This document shows positions 1-9,013 of a stretch of 64,000 bases of DNA, one piece after another (within the stretch, counting starts at the first letter, position 1; every line of letters begins with the position of its first letter). A program made the position numbers and the translations under genes. Location: assembly GCF_012927645.1 (NCBI RefSeq), contig NZ_JABBMT010000008.1:86241-150240 (forward strand), given 5' to 3'. This DNA comes from Pseudoalteromonas arctica. GTDB taxonomy: Bacteria; Pseudomonadota; Gammaproteobacteria; Enterobacterales; Alteromonadaceae. Under the pieces are notes generated by a model. It was given only the letters and a program-made list of their open reading frames with translations. It was not told the origin of the DNA and made no database searches.

Positions 1-204
1 TTGCTCTATATAAACACAGTCAATTTCTTGGCCTTGAGCAATTGCGCGCTCAATGGTGGTGTTTAAATCAGAATTTATTTGGCTGATATAGGTATAGATA
101 ACGTGATAATTAAGAGGGCTCGGTGGTAATGCATGATGCTCTAAAAAGATACATACCTTGGTCATTTTTTCTTGAGCAACAGCCATGGGATCATGGAACA
201 TCAT
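1..204 (-). CDS. N-terminal part of a diguanylate cyclase-like protein (cut by window edge)
   Basis: An open minus-strand frame runs from a double ATG at 204/201 to the window edge, giving 68 residues with no stop. The translation contains PPSPLNYHVIYTYISQ followed by a helical acidic stretch. This resembles the short N-terminal region (a 'TPxNYxxxYxY' signature) found ahead of the GGDEF domain in many diguanylate cyclases. The catalytic domain would lie outside the window, so the assignment to cyclic-di-GMP synthesis is an inference from this N-terminal signature only. Confidence 0.5.
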   Translation of the reverse strand, partial: MMFHDPMAVAQEKMTKVCIFLEHHALPPSPLNYHVIYTYISQINSDLNTTIERAIAQGQEIDCVYIEQ

Positions 205-546
205 TGTATACACCAATTAAATATACGTAACAGCGAAATTAAAGAACTCTCTCCATGAGATGTGTACGCAATCCTAGCGTTTGACAATGCCTTACATTAA
301 TCTGTATCGGGAAGATTTAAAAGGAAAAATATGTAATTTGGGATCGAAAATTCTATTTTTCTCGTTCAACCGCTGGTTTTCTCGACAATCTCGCTCAGTC
401 ATTTAGAGGCTGATTAACTACTAAACAATAACCGTCGTTAATTTAACCTTGCATTTATTGCCCTTGGTCGCATTTTTTTGGTTATTTTAGTTAGCTAGGT
501 TAGGTTAAATTAAATATCACGTTTTATGTAGCAGACTCTTTATATT
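205..546. other. Intergenic region between divergent genes, no gene seen
   Basis: This 342-base AT-rich spacer separates the minus-strand cyclase-like gene from the plus-strand DUF885 gene and should carry promoters for both. A TTGACA hexamer starts near 281, but no convincing -10 element follows at proper spacing. I see no ORF, RNA gene or strong repeat. Confidence 0.5.
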
Positions 547-2325
547 ATGAAAAAATCAGCATCATTAGTTGTGCGACATTCACTGCTAAGTATCGCCTTG
601 GCATGTACATTAACAGCTTGCCAAATGACCACGGCAAATAGCGATCAACAATTTACACAATTGGCGCAATCTATTGTTGATTATCGAGAAAGTATCAGCC
701 CGTACAGTCATCCCCAAGGTGTTGATGGCTATTTACTCACGAATTTATCAGCTAAATTTCTGGAACAGAAATATCAACATAACACTGAATTATTAGCGCA
801 GTTAGATGCAATTGATCAAGATAAGCTCAGTGATGAAAACCGTATTAATTTCACTATAATTCGCGGCCAAGTACAAAATAGTGTTGATGAGTATGTATTT
901 AATAGCCATTACATGCCATTGACTTCAGAATATGGTTTCCACTCTAGTTTATCGTTTATGGTGTCGCGTTCAGATTATAAGAAACCAGCTGACTACCAGC
1001 TTTATCTTCAACGTTTGCAGCAAGTTCCACGATTTTTTCAGCAAAATATTGGCTGGATGCGCAAAGGTTTAGAGGTTGGCTTAACGCAACCTAAGGCGGT
1101 GCTCGTTGGTTATCAAGATTCTATCAGTGCCTATATTGTTGATGATGTCACTAAATCTGAATTTTATAAGCCATTTTTAAATAATACTGCAGGTTTGAGT
1201 GACAGTGAGTTTTTTGCATTACAACAACAAGCTAAAAAAATCATTAAAGAACAGGTGATTACTGCTTATCAAAATTATTTAACGTTTTTTAATGAAGAGT
1301 ATCAGCCAGGTGCGCGTACTGAAATTGGTATCTCTGCTACACCAAATGGTGCTGCGTTTTATGCTAATCGTGCCAAGTATTACACCACCACAAATATGAC
1401 ACCAAAAGAAATCCATGAACTGGGATTAAAAGAAGTGGCACGTATTCGTGCTGAAATGGATAAGATTATTGAGCAAGTTGGTTTTAAAGGCACATTTGCT
1501 GAATTTGTGCACTTTTTACGTACTGATCCGCAATTTTACGCTAAAACACCGGAAGAGTTATTAAAAGAAGCATCGTACATAGCTAAAAAAATGGATGCGC
1601 AATTACCTAAGTTATTTCACACTTTGCCACGCATGCCTTATGGTGTTGCACCGGTGCCAGCAAGCATAGCGCCTAAATACACTACGGGTCGTTACTCAGG
1701 TTCGAGTCGTGATGATCAAGCGGGTTATTACTGGGTAAACACTTACGCATTGGATAAACGCCCTTTATATGTTTTAGAAGCACTTACTTTTCATGAAGCG
1801 GTGCCGGGGCATCACTTACAGATCTCTCTTAATGCTGAGTTAGAAAATCTGCCAAGTTACCGCCAAAATGCTTATTTATCTGCATTTGGTGAAGGCTGGG
1901 GATTATATTCTGAATACTTAGGTATTGAAGCGGGCTTTTATCAAGATCCATATAGTAACTTTGGTCGTTTAACTTATGAAATGTGGCGTGCAGCCCGTTT
2001 AGTGGTTGATACTGGCATGCACATGTACGGCTGGAGTCGCGATCGTGCGATGAAATTTATGAGCGAAAATACAGCATTGTCTTTACACAATGTGAAAACC
2101 GAAACTGATCGTTATATTTCATGGCCAGCACAAGCACTATCATACAAAATTGGTGAACTGACTATTAAGCGCTTACGTAAAGAAACTGAACAAGCGCTAG
2201 GCCAAGATTTTGATGTGCGTGAGTTCCATCACCAAATACTTCGTCATGGCTCTGTACCAATGTCAGTATTAGAAGATCAAATCCATCAGTACATTGAAAC
2301 TGAGTTGGCAAAACAAAAAAGCTAG
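547..2325 (+). CDS. DUF885 family lipoprotein, putative zinc peptidase
   Basis: A 592-residue protein of the DUF885 family, whose members are thought to be zinc-dependent peptidases. The N-terminus is a lipoprotein signal peptide with lipobox LTAC, cysteine at about residue 25, so it should be anchored in a membrane facing the periplasm. The family hallmark HEAVPGHH is at residues 416-423 and the downstream GEGWGLYSE, with glutamate 449, supplies the other expected metal ligand or active-site segment. Length is normal for the family. The gene stands alone between a spacer and a hairpin. No natural substrate can be read from the sequence. Confidence 0.9.
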   Translation: MKKSASLVVRHSLLSIALACTLTACQMTTANSDQQFTQLAQSIVDYRESISPYSHPQGVDGYLLTNLSAKFLEQKYQHNTELLAQLDAIDQDKLSDENRINFTIIRGQVQNSVDEYVFNSHYMPLTSEYGFHSSLSFMVSRSDYKKPADYQLYLQRLQQVPRFFQQNIGWMRKGLEVGLTQPKAVLVGYQDSISAYIVDDVTKSEFYKPFLNNTAGLSDSEFFALQQQAKKIIKEQVITAYQNYLTFFNEEYQPGARTEIGISATPNGAAFYANRAKYYTTTNMTPKEIHELGLKEVARIRAEMDKIIEQVGFKGTFAEFVHFLRTDPQFYAKTPEELLKEASYIAKKMDAQLPKLFHTLPRMPYGVAPVPASIAPKYTTGRYSGSSRDDQAGYYWVNTYALDKRPLYVLEALTFHEAVPGHHLQISLNAELENLPSYRQNAYLSAFGEGWGLYSEYLGIEAGFYQDPYSNFGRLTYEMWRAARLVVDTGMHMYGWSRDRAMKFMSENTALSLHNVKTETDRYISWPAQALSYKIGELTIKRLRKETEQALGQDFDVREFHHQILRHGSVPMSVLEDQIHQYIETELAKQKS

Positions 2326-2336
2326 CTTCTATTGAC

Positions 2337-2367
2337 ATGGATCGCTACATTCAATGTAGTGATCCAT
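2337..2367. terminator. Long inverted repeat after the DUF885 gene
   Basis: A 15-base-pair inverted repeat with one G-T pair and a single-base centre lies 11 bases after the stop codon. There is no T run on either side, so it may be a weak or Rho-assisted terminator, or an mRNA 3' stabilising hairpin. Confidence 0.45.
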
Positions 2368-2447
2368 TAAAATCCTTTGCTTGAAATTTAATCTGCTATA
2401 TGCTTTCTACTGCAATCAGATTTTTACTAATATATTTCGCTACTTAG

Positions 2448-2485
2448 CTTAAACTTTTAGTTTAAGTATAAGTATAAGTATTAGT
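2448..2485. repeat. Small inverted repeat followed by TATAAG direct repeats
   Basis: CTTAAAC/GTTTAAG arms around CTTTTA... are followed directly by repeated TATAAG units. It sits in the promoter region of the FMN glutamate-synthase-like gene. A regulatory role is possible but unsupported beyond position. Confidence 0.3.
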
Positions 2486-2517
2486 GAAATGACAAAATAA
2501 CCAGCAAGGGGCGCTGT

Positions 2518-3999
2518 ATGAGTAATTTTATAGTTTTTAGCATCGATGTGTTTGCCAGCTTATTTATAGTGGTATTTGGGTGTTTAGTTTTAGTTGTTAT
2601 TTATTTTTATATCAGTGATGTAACTCAATCAAAACAAGCGATTAGACGTAATTATCCGGTAATAGGCCGGTTTCGATACTTTTTTGAGCGCCAAGGTGAG
2701 TTTTTCCGTCAATACTTTTTTGCTATGGATCGCGAAGAAATGCCATTTAATCGCGCCGATCGTAGTTGGGTTTATAAAGCAGCTAAAAATGTTGATCGTA
2801 CCACCGCGTTTGGCTCCACTCAGAGCCTAGAAGTTACCGGTACTGTGATGTTTATGAACTGTGCGTTTCCTACCTTAGACGAAGAAGCCCTTGAACCTAG
2901 TGCTGTTACTCTAGGGCCGCATTGTCCCAACCCTTATATTACTAAATCGCTATTCAATATTTCAGGTATGAGTTTTGGTGCTTTATCAAAACCTGCAGTG
3001 CGTGCGCTATCAAAAGGTGCCAAGTTGGCTGGTTGCTGGATGAACACTGGTGAAGGGGGGTTAAGCCCATATCACTTAGAAGGTGGTGCTGATATCGTAT
3101 TTCAAATTGGCACGGCTAAATATGGTGTGCGTGATGAACAGGGCAAATTAAGTCATGACAAGCTCAAGCAAATAGCAGCTCATGAGCAAGTGAAAATGTT
3201 TGAAATTAAAATGAGCCAAGGGGCGAAGCCAGGTAAAGGCGGTATGTTGCCAGGCAAAAAAGTGACTGCTGAAATTGCGGCTATTCGTGGTATCCCAGAA
3301 GGTCATGATTCAATAAGCCCAAATGGTCACCCTGAGGTTAAAAAACCTGCCGATTTACTTGATATGATTGCCTCGGTACGTGAAACCACCGGCAAGCCTA
3401 CTGGCTTTAAAGCGGTGATTGGCGCTTATGCATGGCTGGAAACCTTATTTGCTGAGATCAATCATCGGGGTATTGAGTCTGCACCTGATTTTATTACTAT
3501 TGATAGTGCAGATGGTGGCACAGGAGCTGCACCGCAACCGCTAATGGATTCCGTAGGGTTGCCGTTAAAAGAAAGCTTACCATTAGTCGTCAATATGCTT
3601 GAAAAACATGGCTTGAGAGAGCGTATTAAAGTTATTGCTTCAGGCAAATTGATTGTGCCGTCAAAGGTTGCTTGGGCATTGGCGTTGGGTGCTGACTTTG
3701 TAGTATCGGCACGTGGTCATATGTTTGCTTTGGGTTGTATTCAAGCACTGCAATGTAACAAAGACACTTGCCCAACGGGTATTACCACTCACAACGAGCG
3801 GCTGCAACGTGGCTTAGATGTCGCCGATAAAGCGCAGCGCGTAGCAAACTACAATAAGTATATTCATTACGGTGCAGGTTTAATTGCTCACTCATGCGGG
3901 GTATTTAGTGCTCGAGAACTTGGCTGTCAGCATGTGCGCGTTGTACAAGAAAACGGTCTGTCAGAGCCACTTGATAAAATGTATGAAAATTATCAGTAA
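2518..3999 (+). CDS. Membrane-anchored FMN-binding glutamate synthase family protein
   Basis: A 493-residue protein corresponding to the FMN-binding synthase domain of glutamate synthase (COG0069) without the amidotransferase domain. It begins with a hydrophobic segment at about residues 8-32, which anchors it to the membrane. The FMN/TIM-barrel motifs DSADGGTGAAPQP and GADFVVSARG are present, and CNKDTCPTGI carries the cysteine cluster that resembles the iron-sulfur ligands of GltB. The ATG at 2518 follows AAGGGGCG at good spacing. No gltD-like partner is adjacent, so it need not make glutamate; related stand-alone proteins are of unknown substrate. It is a single-gene unit ended by a clear terminator. 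Confidence 0.85.
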   Translation: MSNFIVFSIDVFASLFIVVFGCLVLVVIYFYISDVTQSKQAIRRNYPVIGRFRYFFERQGEFFRQYFFAMDREEMPFNRADRSWVYKAAKNVDRTTAFGSTQSLEVTGTVMFMNCAFPTLDEEALEPSAVTLGPHCPNPYITKSLFNISGMSFGALSKPAVRALSKGAKLAGCWMNTGEGGLSPYHLEGGADIVFQIGTAKYGVRDEQGKLSHDKLKQIAAHEQVKMFEIKMSQGAKPGKGGMLPGKKVTAEIAAIRGIPEGHDSISPNGHPEVKKPADLLDMIASVRETTGKPTGFKAVIGAYAWLETLFAEINHRGIESAPDFITIDSADGGTGAAPQPLMDSVGLPLKESLPLVVNMLEKHGLRERIKVIASGKLIVPSKVAWALALGADFVVSARGHMFALGCIQALQCNKDTCPTGITTHNERLQRGLDVADKAQRVANYNKYIHYGAGLIAHSCGVFSARELGCQHVRVVQENGLSEPLDKMYENYQ

Positions 4000-4012
4000 T
4001 TAGATAGTAAGG

Positions 4013-4034
4013 AAGGCGCTTTAAACGCCTTTTC
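4013..4034. terminator. Rho-independent terminator
   Basis: AAGGCG / CGCCTT arms around a 7-base loop followed by a short T run end the glutamate-synthase-like transcript. The hairpin also lies just downstream of the convergent mtnK gene and may serve both. Confidence 0.75.
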
Positions 4035-4050
4035 TATTGAATGTTTAAGC

Positions 4051-5268
4051 TCAATTCAGTTGGCTTATCAATAAAGCAAAAAACGCTTCCTTGTTATTGC
4101 AAGTATGGGCGTTGAGTACTAATTGCTCACCCAGCGCTAAAGTGTGGTGTTGTACGTTTAAACGCGCCTGTGCATCTTCAATGCCATCAATGTCCGCAAC
4201 ATGCGCCAAGCCAATGGTGCGGCGTATCAGTTCTGTGCCACAATAACCAATCGCATCTTGCAGTACTTGTTGCATAAAATACTCACCATAACCGGCGGCT
4301 TTTAAATTGTTATCTGTGGTTTGCTCTGCAATTAATGTTAGCCACTGCTGCTCAAATAAAGTGTAGCTCTCTTGTAAGCAAGTTAATAAGTGGCTGTGGT
4401 AATTGCGGCGGCTAACAAACTCACTAATACGAGCATTTTGCGCACAGTAGTTTAATAATAAATTGCCGATAAATGAGCCTATATCAAAACCAACTGGGCC
4501 AAAAAAACCAAATTCAGGGTCGATCATCTTGGTAGTGTTTTGATCCACAAAAATACTGCCACTGTGCATATCGCCATGCAGCAATGTTTGTGGGCAGGAT
4601 AAAAATTTCGCTTTAAGTTTTGCAATCGCTAAATGCAGTGCAGCATTATTTTGCAATTTACTAACTGTGCTTTGTAGTTCGCTTGGGTAGTTATTACGCT
4701 CATGTTCACGCAAGATATCGTTGAAAAATAAGTCTTCAGTAATTTGGCACAACTCTGGATTAGTAAACTGACTTACTTTGGCTTTTTTATCTTGCGCGGT
4801 TAGGTAAAAGTCTGAATTATAAAAACCTGTGTAACTCAAGTAGTGGGCAACATGTTGGGCTAAGAGCGGGAATTGCTCTGCATTTATTTGTGCGCTACGC
4901 AAAATTTGTAAGTGGCCGAGATCTTCTAAAATAGTCAGTGCTTGCTCAGGATTATGATGCAATACTTTTGCTGTGTAGTCAGGACTTAATGCGCCGTGAT
5001 TGAGTAAAACCTCAGCTTCAATGCGTGCTCGGTCAAGCGTTAATGGCCATGATTCCCCCACACAGCGCGCATAAGGTAAGGCTTGCTTTAAAATAACGCT
5101 ATTACTTTGCTCGTCGCTTATTCTAAAAACGAGATTTAAATTGCCATCTCCAAACTCATACGCCGATAACGTTTGCTCAGGATCAAACAAATCATACCCA
5201 TCTTTAGTTACAAGATTTTTAATATAATCAATCGCATGCTGTGCATTAAAAGCAACGTATTTGGCCAT
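4051..5268 (-). CDS. mtnK: S-methyl-5-thioribose kinase
   Basis: MtnK phosphorylates 5-methylthioribose on C1 with ATP, the second step of the methionine salvage pathway after MTA/SAH nucleosidase. The 405-residue protein has the APH-type kinase fold: catalytic loop HGDMHSGS at residues 231-238 (base Asp233) and the metal-binding segment DPEFGFFGPVGFD at 250-262, both characteristic of methylthioribose kinases. Length matches the family. It is divergent from mtnA, and the 132-base gap between them contains a MetJ-box-like pair. The enzyme is cytosolic. Confidence 0.96.
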   Translation of the reverse strand: MAKYVAFNAQHAIDYIKNLVTKDGYDLFDPEQTLSAYEFGDGNLNLVFRISDEQSNSVILKQALPYARCVGESWPLTLDRARIEAEVLLNHGALSPDYTAKVLHHNPEQALTILEDLGHLQILRSAQINAEQFPLLAQHVAHYLSYTGFYNSDFYLTAQDKKAKVSQFTNPELCQITEDLFFNDILREHERNNYPSELQSTVSKLQNNAALHLAIAKLKAKFLSCPQTLLHGDMHSGSIFVDQNTTKMIDPEFGFFGPVGFDIGSFIGNLLLNYCAQNARISEFVSRRNYHSHLLTCLQESYTLFEQQWLTLIAEQTTDNNLKAAGYGEYFMQQVLQDAIGYCGTELIRRTIGLAHVADIDGIEDAQARLNVQHHTLALGEQLVLNAHTCNNKEAFFALLISQLN

Positions 5269-5321
5269 TGGCGTACTCTCAGAAAATGATAAACGATAGC
5301 ATTCTATAACTATAACCGTTT

Positions 5322-5337
5322 AGAAGTCTACACTTCC
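5322..5337. promoter_or_regulatory. Tandem MetJ-box-like site between mtnK and mtnA
   Basis: Two abutting 8-mers read AGAAGTCT and ACACTTCC. Against the gammaproteobacterial met box AGACGTCT I count 7/8 and 5/8 matches. MetJ binds tandem 8-mers, and the location between two divergent methionine salvage genes supports the reading. It is an inference; a similar pair precedes mtnB. Confidence 0.45.
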
Positions 5338-5400
5338 GGGTTGTGCGTTTTAAAAACTACTGTAAAATAACCTCAGCCTAACGATTATTCAGGATCAATC

Positions 5401-6426
5401 ATGCAAGACCTCATCGCGAGTAGTTTAAAATATCAAAACAATACACTCAGCGTGTTAGACCAATACTTACTGCCGCATCAGCAGGTATGGCACGAATGTG
5501 ATGATGTAGCCAGTATGAGGGGTTTAATTCTAAGCTTAAAAATACGCGGCGCACCGCTGATTGGTTTAGGAGCAAGTTTGTTGGTTGCCCATTTGGCAGA
5601 GCAAGGCACGGCTAAAGTAGCATTAGCACAGGCAATTGATGATCTTGAAGCTACTCGACCAACCGCAGTTAACTTAATGCACTGCATGGCAAAGTTGCGT
5701 ATTGCGTTACAGCAAGATGATTATGTAACGGCAATTGTAACTGCTGCCATAACCTTGTTTAATGAAGATATCGCCTTGTGTGAAAGCATGGCAAATCATG
5801 GCGCAGTACTGGTTAACAGTGGTGATAATATTCTTACGCATTGTAATACTGGTGCGTTAGCGACTGCGGGTATTGGTACAGCTTTGGGGGTTATTTATAA
5901 AGCGCAGCAACGTCATGGCGATATTCATGTATGGGTTGATGAAACGCGGCCATTATTGCAAGGCGGGCGTTTAACCGCGTTTGAACTTGAGCGCTGGCAA
6001 GTACCTTACACCTTAATTTGCGATAATATGGCAGCGAGTTTAATGGCTGCTGGCAAGATTGATAAAATTTTTGTTGGCGCTGATCGTATCGCTGCAAATG
6101 GTGACTTTGCTAATAAAGTAGGCACTTATAATCTAGCGGTACTGGCGCATTTCCATCACATCCCATTTTATGTAGTCGCGCCGCTAACAACCCTCGATGT
6201 AAACACAGCATGCGGTGCAGACATGGAAATAGAGCAACGTAACAGCGCAGAGGTGCGCGGTGTAAGCGGAAGCTTTGGTGAAGCGCTTTGGGCACCTACA
6301 AATGCTAATGTATATAATCCCGCATTTGATGTAACCCCCGCTAAGCTTATTACCGGCTGGGTACTCGATACAGGCGTTTATGACCAACAACAAGTGTTAG
6401 CTGGTAAACTGAAAGACTTAAATTAA
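5401..6426 (+). CDS. mtnA: S-methyl-5-thioribose-1-phosphate isomerase
   Basis: MtnA converts methylthioribose-1-phosphate into methylthioribulose-1-phosphate. The 341 residues carry the family motifs RGAP (49-52), [17 protein letters not shown] with the catalytic Cys148, DETRPLLQG, and [18 protein letters not shown] with catalytic Asp228; these cysteine and aspartate positions match the known isomerase pair. The eIF2B-alpha-like fold is complete. It follows the divergent mtnK promoter region and ends three bases before the convergent RelA/SpoT-type gene. Confidence 0.97.
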   Translation: MQDLIASSLKYQNNTLSVLDQYLLPHQQVWHECDDVASMRGLILSLKIRGAPLIGLGASLLVAHLAEQGTAKVALAQAIDDLEATRPTAVNLMHCMAKLRIALQQDDYVTAIVTAAITLFNEDIALCESMANHGAVLVNSGDNILTHCNTGALATAGIGTALGVIYKAQQRHGDIHVWVDETRPLLQGGRLTAFELERWQVPYTLICDNMAASLMAAGKIDKIFVGADRIAANGDFANKVGTYNLAVLAHFHHIPFYVVAPLTTLDVNTACGADMEIEQRNSAEVRGVSGSFGEALWAPTNANVYNPAFDVTPAKLITGWVLDTGVYDQQQVLAGKLKDLN

Positions 6427-6429
6427 CAG

Positions 6430-7494
6430 TTAACCCAGTAATATACGACTAAATTCTGAAAGAAACTCAGAAGTGTCATTAAGGTAGTTGGGATAGGCTT
6501 TTTCGATAGATTTTAAGTCATTTCCCGCTACTAATAATACGTTGTTGTGAGTTTGTCGCTCTTGCTCTGCATAGTGCGTTAATGCTTCTTGTTTCTTACT
6601 GGCTGCGTACAAAAAGACCCGACCCATTTGAGTTTCGGTATTGTGAACAAGTAAAGCAAAACCTGTATCTTTTGATTTATTTTTAATCTCGTCAACTTGA
6701 AACGCACGGTTAAACGCATCGAGTTTATGAAATGCTGCGAGCTTTTTATTTAAAGCAGCTAATTCATCAATAAAGCTTTGTGATTGTTCAGGACTTAATT
6801 GATTTGAGCCATCTTTAACGGCAAGAAATTCACCCATGATAAAAAATAATCGCTGCCAATCTGTATCGGCGGCTTGTGGGTTGGTTTTCAGTGTTTCTTT
6901 TTCAATAATATCGACAATTTCGACTGTAGTTGCCCATAAATGCTGGAGTCGAGTACGTAATTGAACTTCTATTTGAAAGCCTCTGTAATCGTGAGACTCT
7001 AAATTGTTATAGCTTTTATAGACACGATGAATGCCCCTATAGCCAGTGACTTTAGGGTGTTCAATATAATCATATGACTTTACGCTATGGACTGTTCGAC
7101 TTGAATCTAAACTCGTATTGAGCTTATACAGGCTGTCTAAATTGTCTAAAATAACTCTGCAACCACCTATGTCGTGCATGCGTTTAAGGTTGATTGCATT
7201 TTCACTTTTGCCGTCTAATGACTCACGTTGTAGTTTATCAATAATTGTCGGCAAGCGTTTTAAGCGACGTACAATAGTAGCAGAATCAAGCAGGTTGAGT
7301 TTTTTTACGTGTTTCCATACTAAGTTTTTGATGATGGTCAGCGGGTATAAATGAGCCGCGCGATAGTTCTGAATGACTTCGGTAGCAAATTCAAAATCGC
7401 CTTCTTGTTTACGAAAAATACGGCCAGCTTTTTCAACTTGCTTACGAGAATACGCAAGTTGTTGTTTGGACTTTTGATATTGTTCGTTGACCAT
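6430..7494 (-). CDS. RelA/SpoT-type nucleotide pyrophosphokinase, synthetase only
   Basis: A 354-residue protein with a single RelA/SpoT synthetase-like domain at about residues 70-200 and no HD hydrolase, TGS or ACT domain. Key elements are visible: RLKRLPTIIDKLQR at 77-90 (ATP-binding Arg/Lys pattern), DIGGCR with metal Asp108, GYRGIH at 151-156 (G-loop tyrosine region) and EVQLRT with Glu176. The C-terminal 150 residues are helical and charged and I do not recognise them as a named domain, although AYPNYLNDTSEF is typical of long small-alarmone-synthetase relatives. It may make (p)ppGpp-type nucleotides or be a toxic enzyme of the toxSAS/CapRel kind that acts on tRNA. It sits between methionine salvage operons, with no separate small antitoxin gene visible beside it. 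Confidence 0.75.
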   Translation of the reverse strand: MVNEQYQKSKQQLAYSRKQVEKAGRIFRKQEGDFEFATEVIQNYRAAHLYPLTIIKNLVWKHVKKLNLLDSATIVRRLKRLPTIIDKLQRESLDGKSENAINLKRMHDIGGCRVILDNLDSLYKLNTSLDSSRTVHSVKSYDYIEHPKVTGYRGIHRVYKSYNNLESHDYRGFQIEVQLRTRLQHLWATTVEIVDIIEKETLKTNPQAADTDWQRLFFIMGEFLAVKDGSNQLSPEQSQSFIDELAALNKKLAAFHKLDAFNRAFQVDEIKNKSKDTGFALLVHNTETQMGRVFLYAASKKQEALTHYAEQERQTHNNVLLVAGNDLKSIEKAYPNYLNDTSEFLSEFSRILLG

Positions 7495-7575
7495 TCCACG
7501 TTCACTTAATTGAGTAAAACTAACACTGAAAATATACTACAGAGTTAAGTTGTTTAAGTCATCTTTGATATGAGG

Positions 7576-7763
7576 TTAGCTCTTAGCCACATACACCCAT
7601 GCATTAATGCCGCTGCTAAATGACTCTGCTATACGGATGTAGCCATCAACTTCGCCCACCACGTAGCCTTTTAGTGTATCGGCTTGACCGTCAAGCAACG
7701 ACCCAAGGTGTCGAGCTGTACCTGCTCTAATTGCAGTGTGCCGTATGAAAATAGCTTTTCCAT
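7576..7763 (-). pseudogene. Remnant of a gamma-glutamylcyclotransferase/AIG2-like gene
   Basis: The minus strand begins with ATG at 7763 and encodes MEKLFSYGTLQLEQVQLDTLG, the N-terminal signature of YtfP/AIG2-like proteins (SYGTLQ substrate loop). A frameshift follows within 25 codons; in another frame the homology resumes as DTLKGYVVGEV, then jumps to DGYIRIAESFSSGINAWVYVAKS before a stop. The central region with the catalytic glutamate is deleted, so the gene is dead. It separates the RelA/SpoT-type gene from mtnD. Confidence 0.8.
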
Positions 7764-7787
7764 TTAAATTCCATTATTAACAGATAT

Positions 7788-8330
7788 CTAGTCCAATAAC
7801 GGAAATTGCTTAGCAATCTCAGACTCGGTGCTTTGTGCCACCCAGCCTTCGGTATTATTGAACAAACGGATCGCAGTAAACTCAGGGTCGCTGCCCATAT
7901 CAAACCAATGGGGAGTAAGCTCTGGTACTGAAATTAAATCACCCTGCTGGCAAAGTACTTGGTATATCTTGTCGTTAATATGCAGGTAAAATAATCCTTG
8001 GCCTTTTACAAAAAAACGTACCTCGTCTTCGCTATGGGTGTGCTCAAATAAAAACTTAGCACGTAATTCTGCAGCGTTCGGGTTGCCTTTTGCCAACGAA
8101 ATAACATCTACAGTTTGATAACCACCTTGTTGTTTTAAGCGCTCAATATCAGCGTTATAGGCGGAAATAATAGCTTCATGACTAGTATCAGCAGTAATCG
8201 TTTTTGTTGCTTGCCACTGCTCAAATCGTACATTTACTTTATTCAGCTCAGCAGCAATTTGTGCTGTATCTTGAGTATTTAATAAAGCATTATTGCCGTT
8301 ACAATCGGCAAAAATAGTTAGTTGGCTCAT
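7788..8330 (-). CDS. mtnD: Acireductone dioxygenase (1,2-dihydroxy-3-keto-5-methylthiopentene dioxygenase)
   Basis: MtnD oxidises the acireductone made by MtnC, giving 2-keto-4-methylthiobutyrate and formate with iron, or the off-pathway product with nickel. The 180-residue cupin has metal ligands at His97, His99, Glu103 and His141 (HTHSEDEV and HWFDMG), at almost the same numbers as the Klebsiella enzyme. It is the last gene of the mtnB-mtnC-mtnD operon and its ATG overlaps the mtnC stop by four bases (ATGA), suggesting translational coupling. Confidence 0.97.
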   Translation of the reverse strand: MSQLTIFADCNGNNALLNTQDTAQIAAELNKVNVRFEQWQATKTITADTSHEAIISAYNADIERLKQQGGYQTVDVISLAKGNPNAAELRAKFLFEHTHSEDEVRFFVKGQGLFYLHINDKIYQVLCQQGDLISVPELTPHWFDMGSDPEFTAIRLFNNTEGWVAQSTESEIAKQFPLLD

Positions 8331-9013
8331 ACTAAATGCTCCGCAGTAAATTGGCTGAAATCGCTAATATAGTTATGTGCAGGCGAGCTTGCTTGACCAT
8401 CGCGAATTAAGTGCAAGGTTTTTAAACCTGCGGCTTTAGCGGCATCAAGCTCGGCTGCCACATCACTTAAAAATAACACTTCATTAGCGGCAAAAGGTAG
8501 TTGCTCAATAATATTGTGATATGAACGTTGCTCTTGTTTAGCGCCGACTTGAGTATCAAAATAATCAGTAAATAAGGAGCGAATATCACCAAAGTCAGAG
8601 TAGTTGAAAATTAAATGCTGTGCTTTTACTGACCCTGATGAATACACATACAGTTGCTGGCCAGCTTGTTGCTGCGCAACTAAAAAGTGGTAGGCATCTG
8701 GGTATAAATGGCCGGTAAAATCGCCATTTTCATAGCCAGTTTGCCAAATCAAACCTTGTAACTGTTTTAATGGAGTGATTTTTTTATCGTCACGGATCCA
8801 TTCAAGTAAAGTGTTAATTACGACATCAATACTGGCATCTGGCTGTTCAATAATCGCTTTTACGGCATAAATTTGTTCAGCTACAGCGTTTTGCTCTTGG
8901 TGAGTTTTTACAAATTCGGGGAGCTGCTTTGCGGCATATGGAAACAGCACGTCTTTAACAAACGAAATACGGGTAATAGTACCTTCAATATCGGTCAGCA
9001 GTGCTTTGATCAT
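8327..9013 (-). CDS. mtnC: Enolase-phosphatase E1 (2,3-diketo-5-methylthio-1-phosphopentane)
   Basis: MtnC is a bifunctional HAD-family enzyme that enolises 2,3-diketo-5-methylthiopentyl-1-phosphate and removes the phosphate. The 228 residues open with LLTDIEGTI, where Asp8 is the HAD nucleophile and Glu10 is the variant typical of this enzyme. YVYSSGSVKAQ (motif II serine/lysine) and LFLSDVAAELDAAKAAG (motif III) follow. It overlaps both neighbours by four bases, so mtnB, mtnC and mtnD are a tight operon. Confidence 0.97.
   Translation of the reverse strand: MIKALLTDIEGTITRISFVKDVLFPYAAKQLPEFVKTHQEQNAVAEQIYAVKAIIEQPDASIDVVINTLLEWIRDDKKITPLKQLQGLIWQTGYENGDFTGHLYPDAYHFLVAQQQAGQQLYVYSSGSVKAQHLIFNYSDFGDIRSLFTDYFDTQVGAKQEQRSYHNIIEQLPFAANEVLFLSDVAAELDAAKAAGLKTLHLIRDGQASSPAHNYISDFSQFTAEHLV

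Noticed and set aside
3462..3647. Minus-strand ORF inside the FMN glutamate-synthase-like gene
   Set aside because: It lies wholly within a strongly conserved gene on the other strand and has no recognisable protein features.
5269..5400. Possible SAM riboswitch between mtnK and mtnA
   Set aside because: The gap is too short and has none of the conserved helices of SAM riboswitches; a met-box-like site explains the context better.
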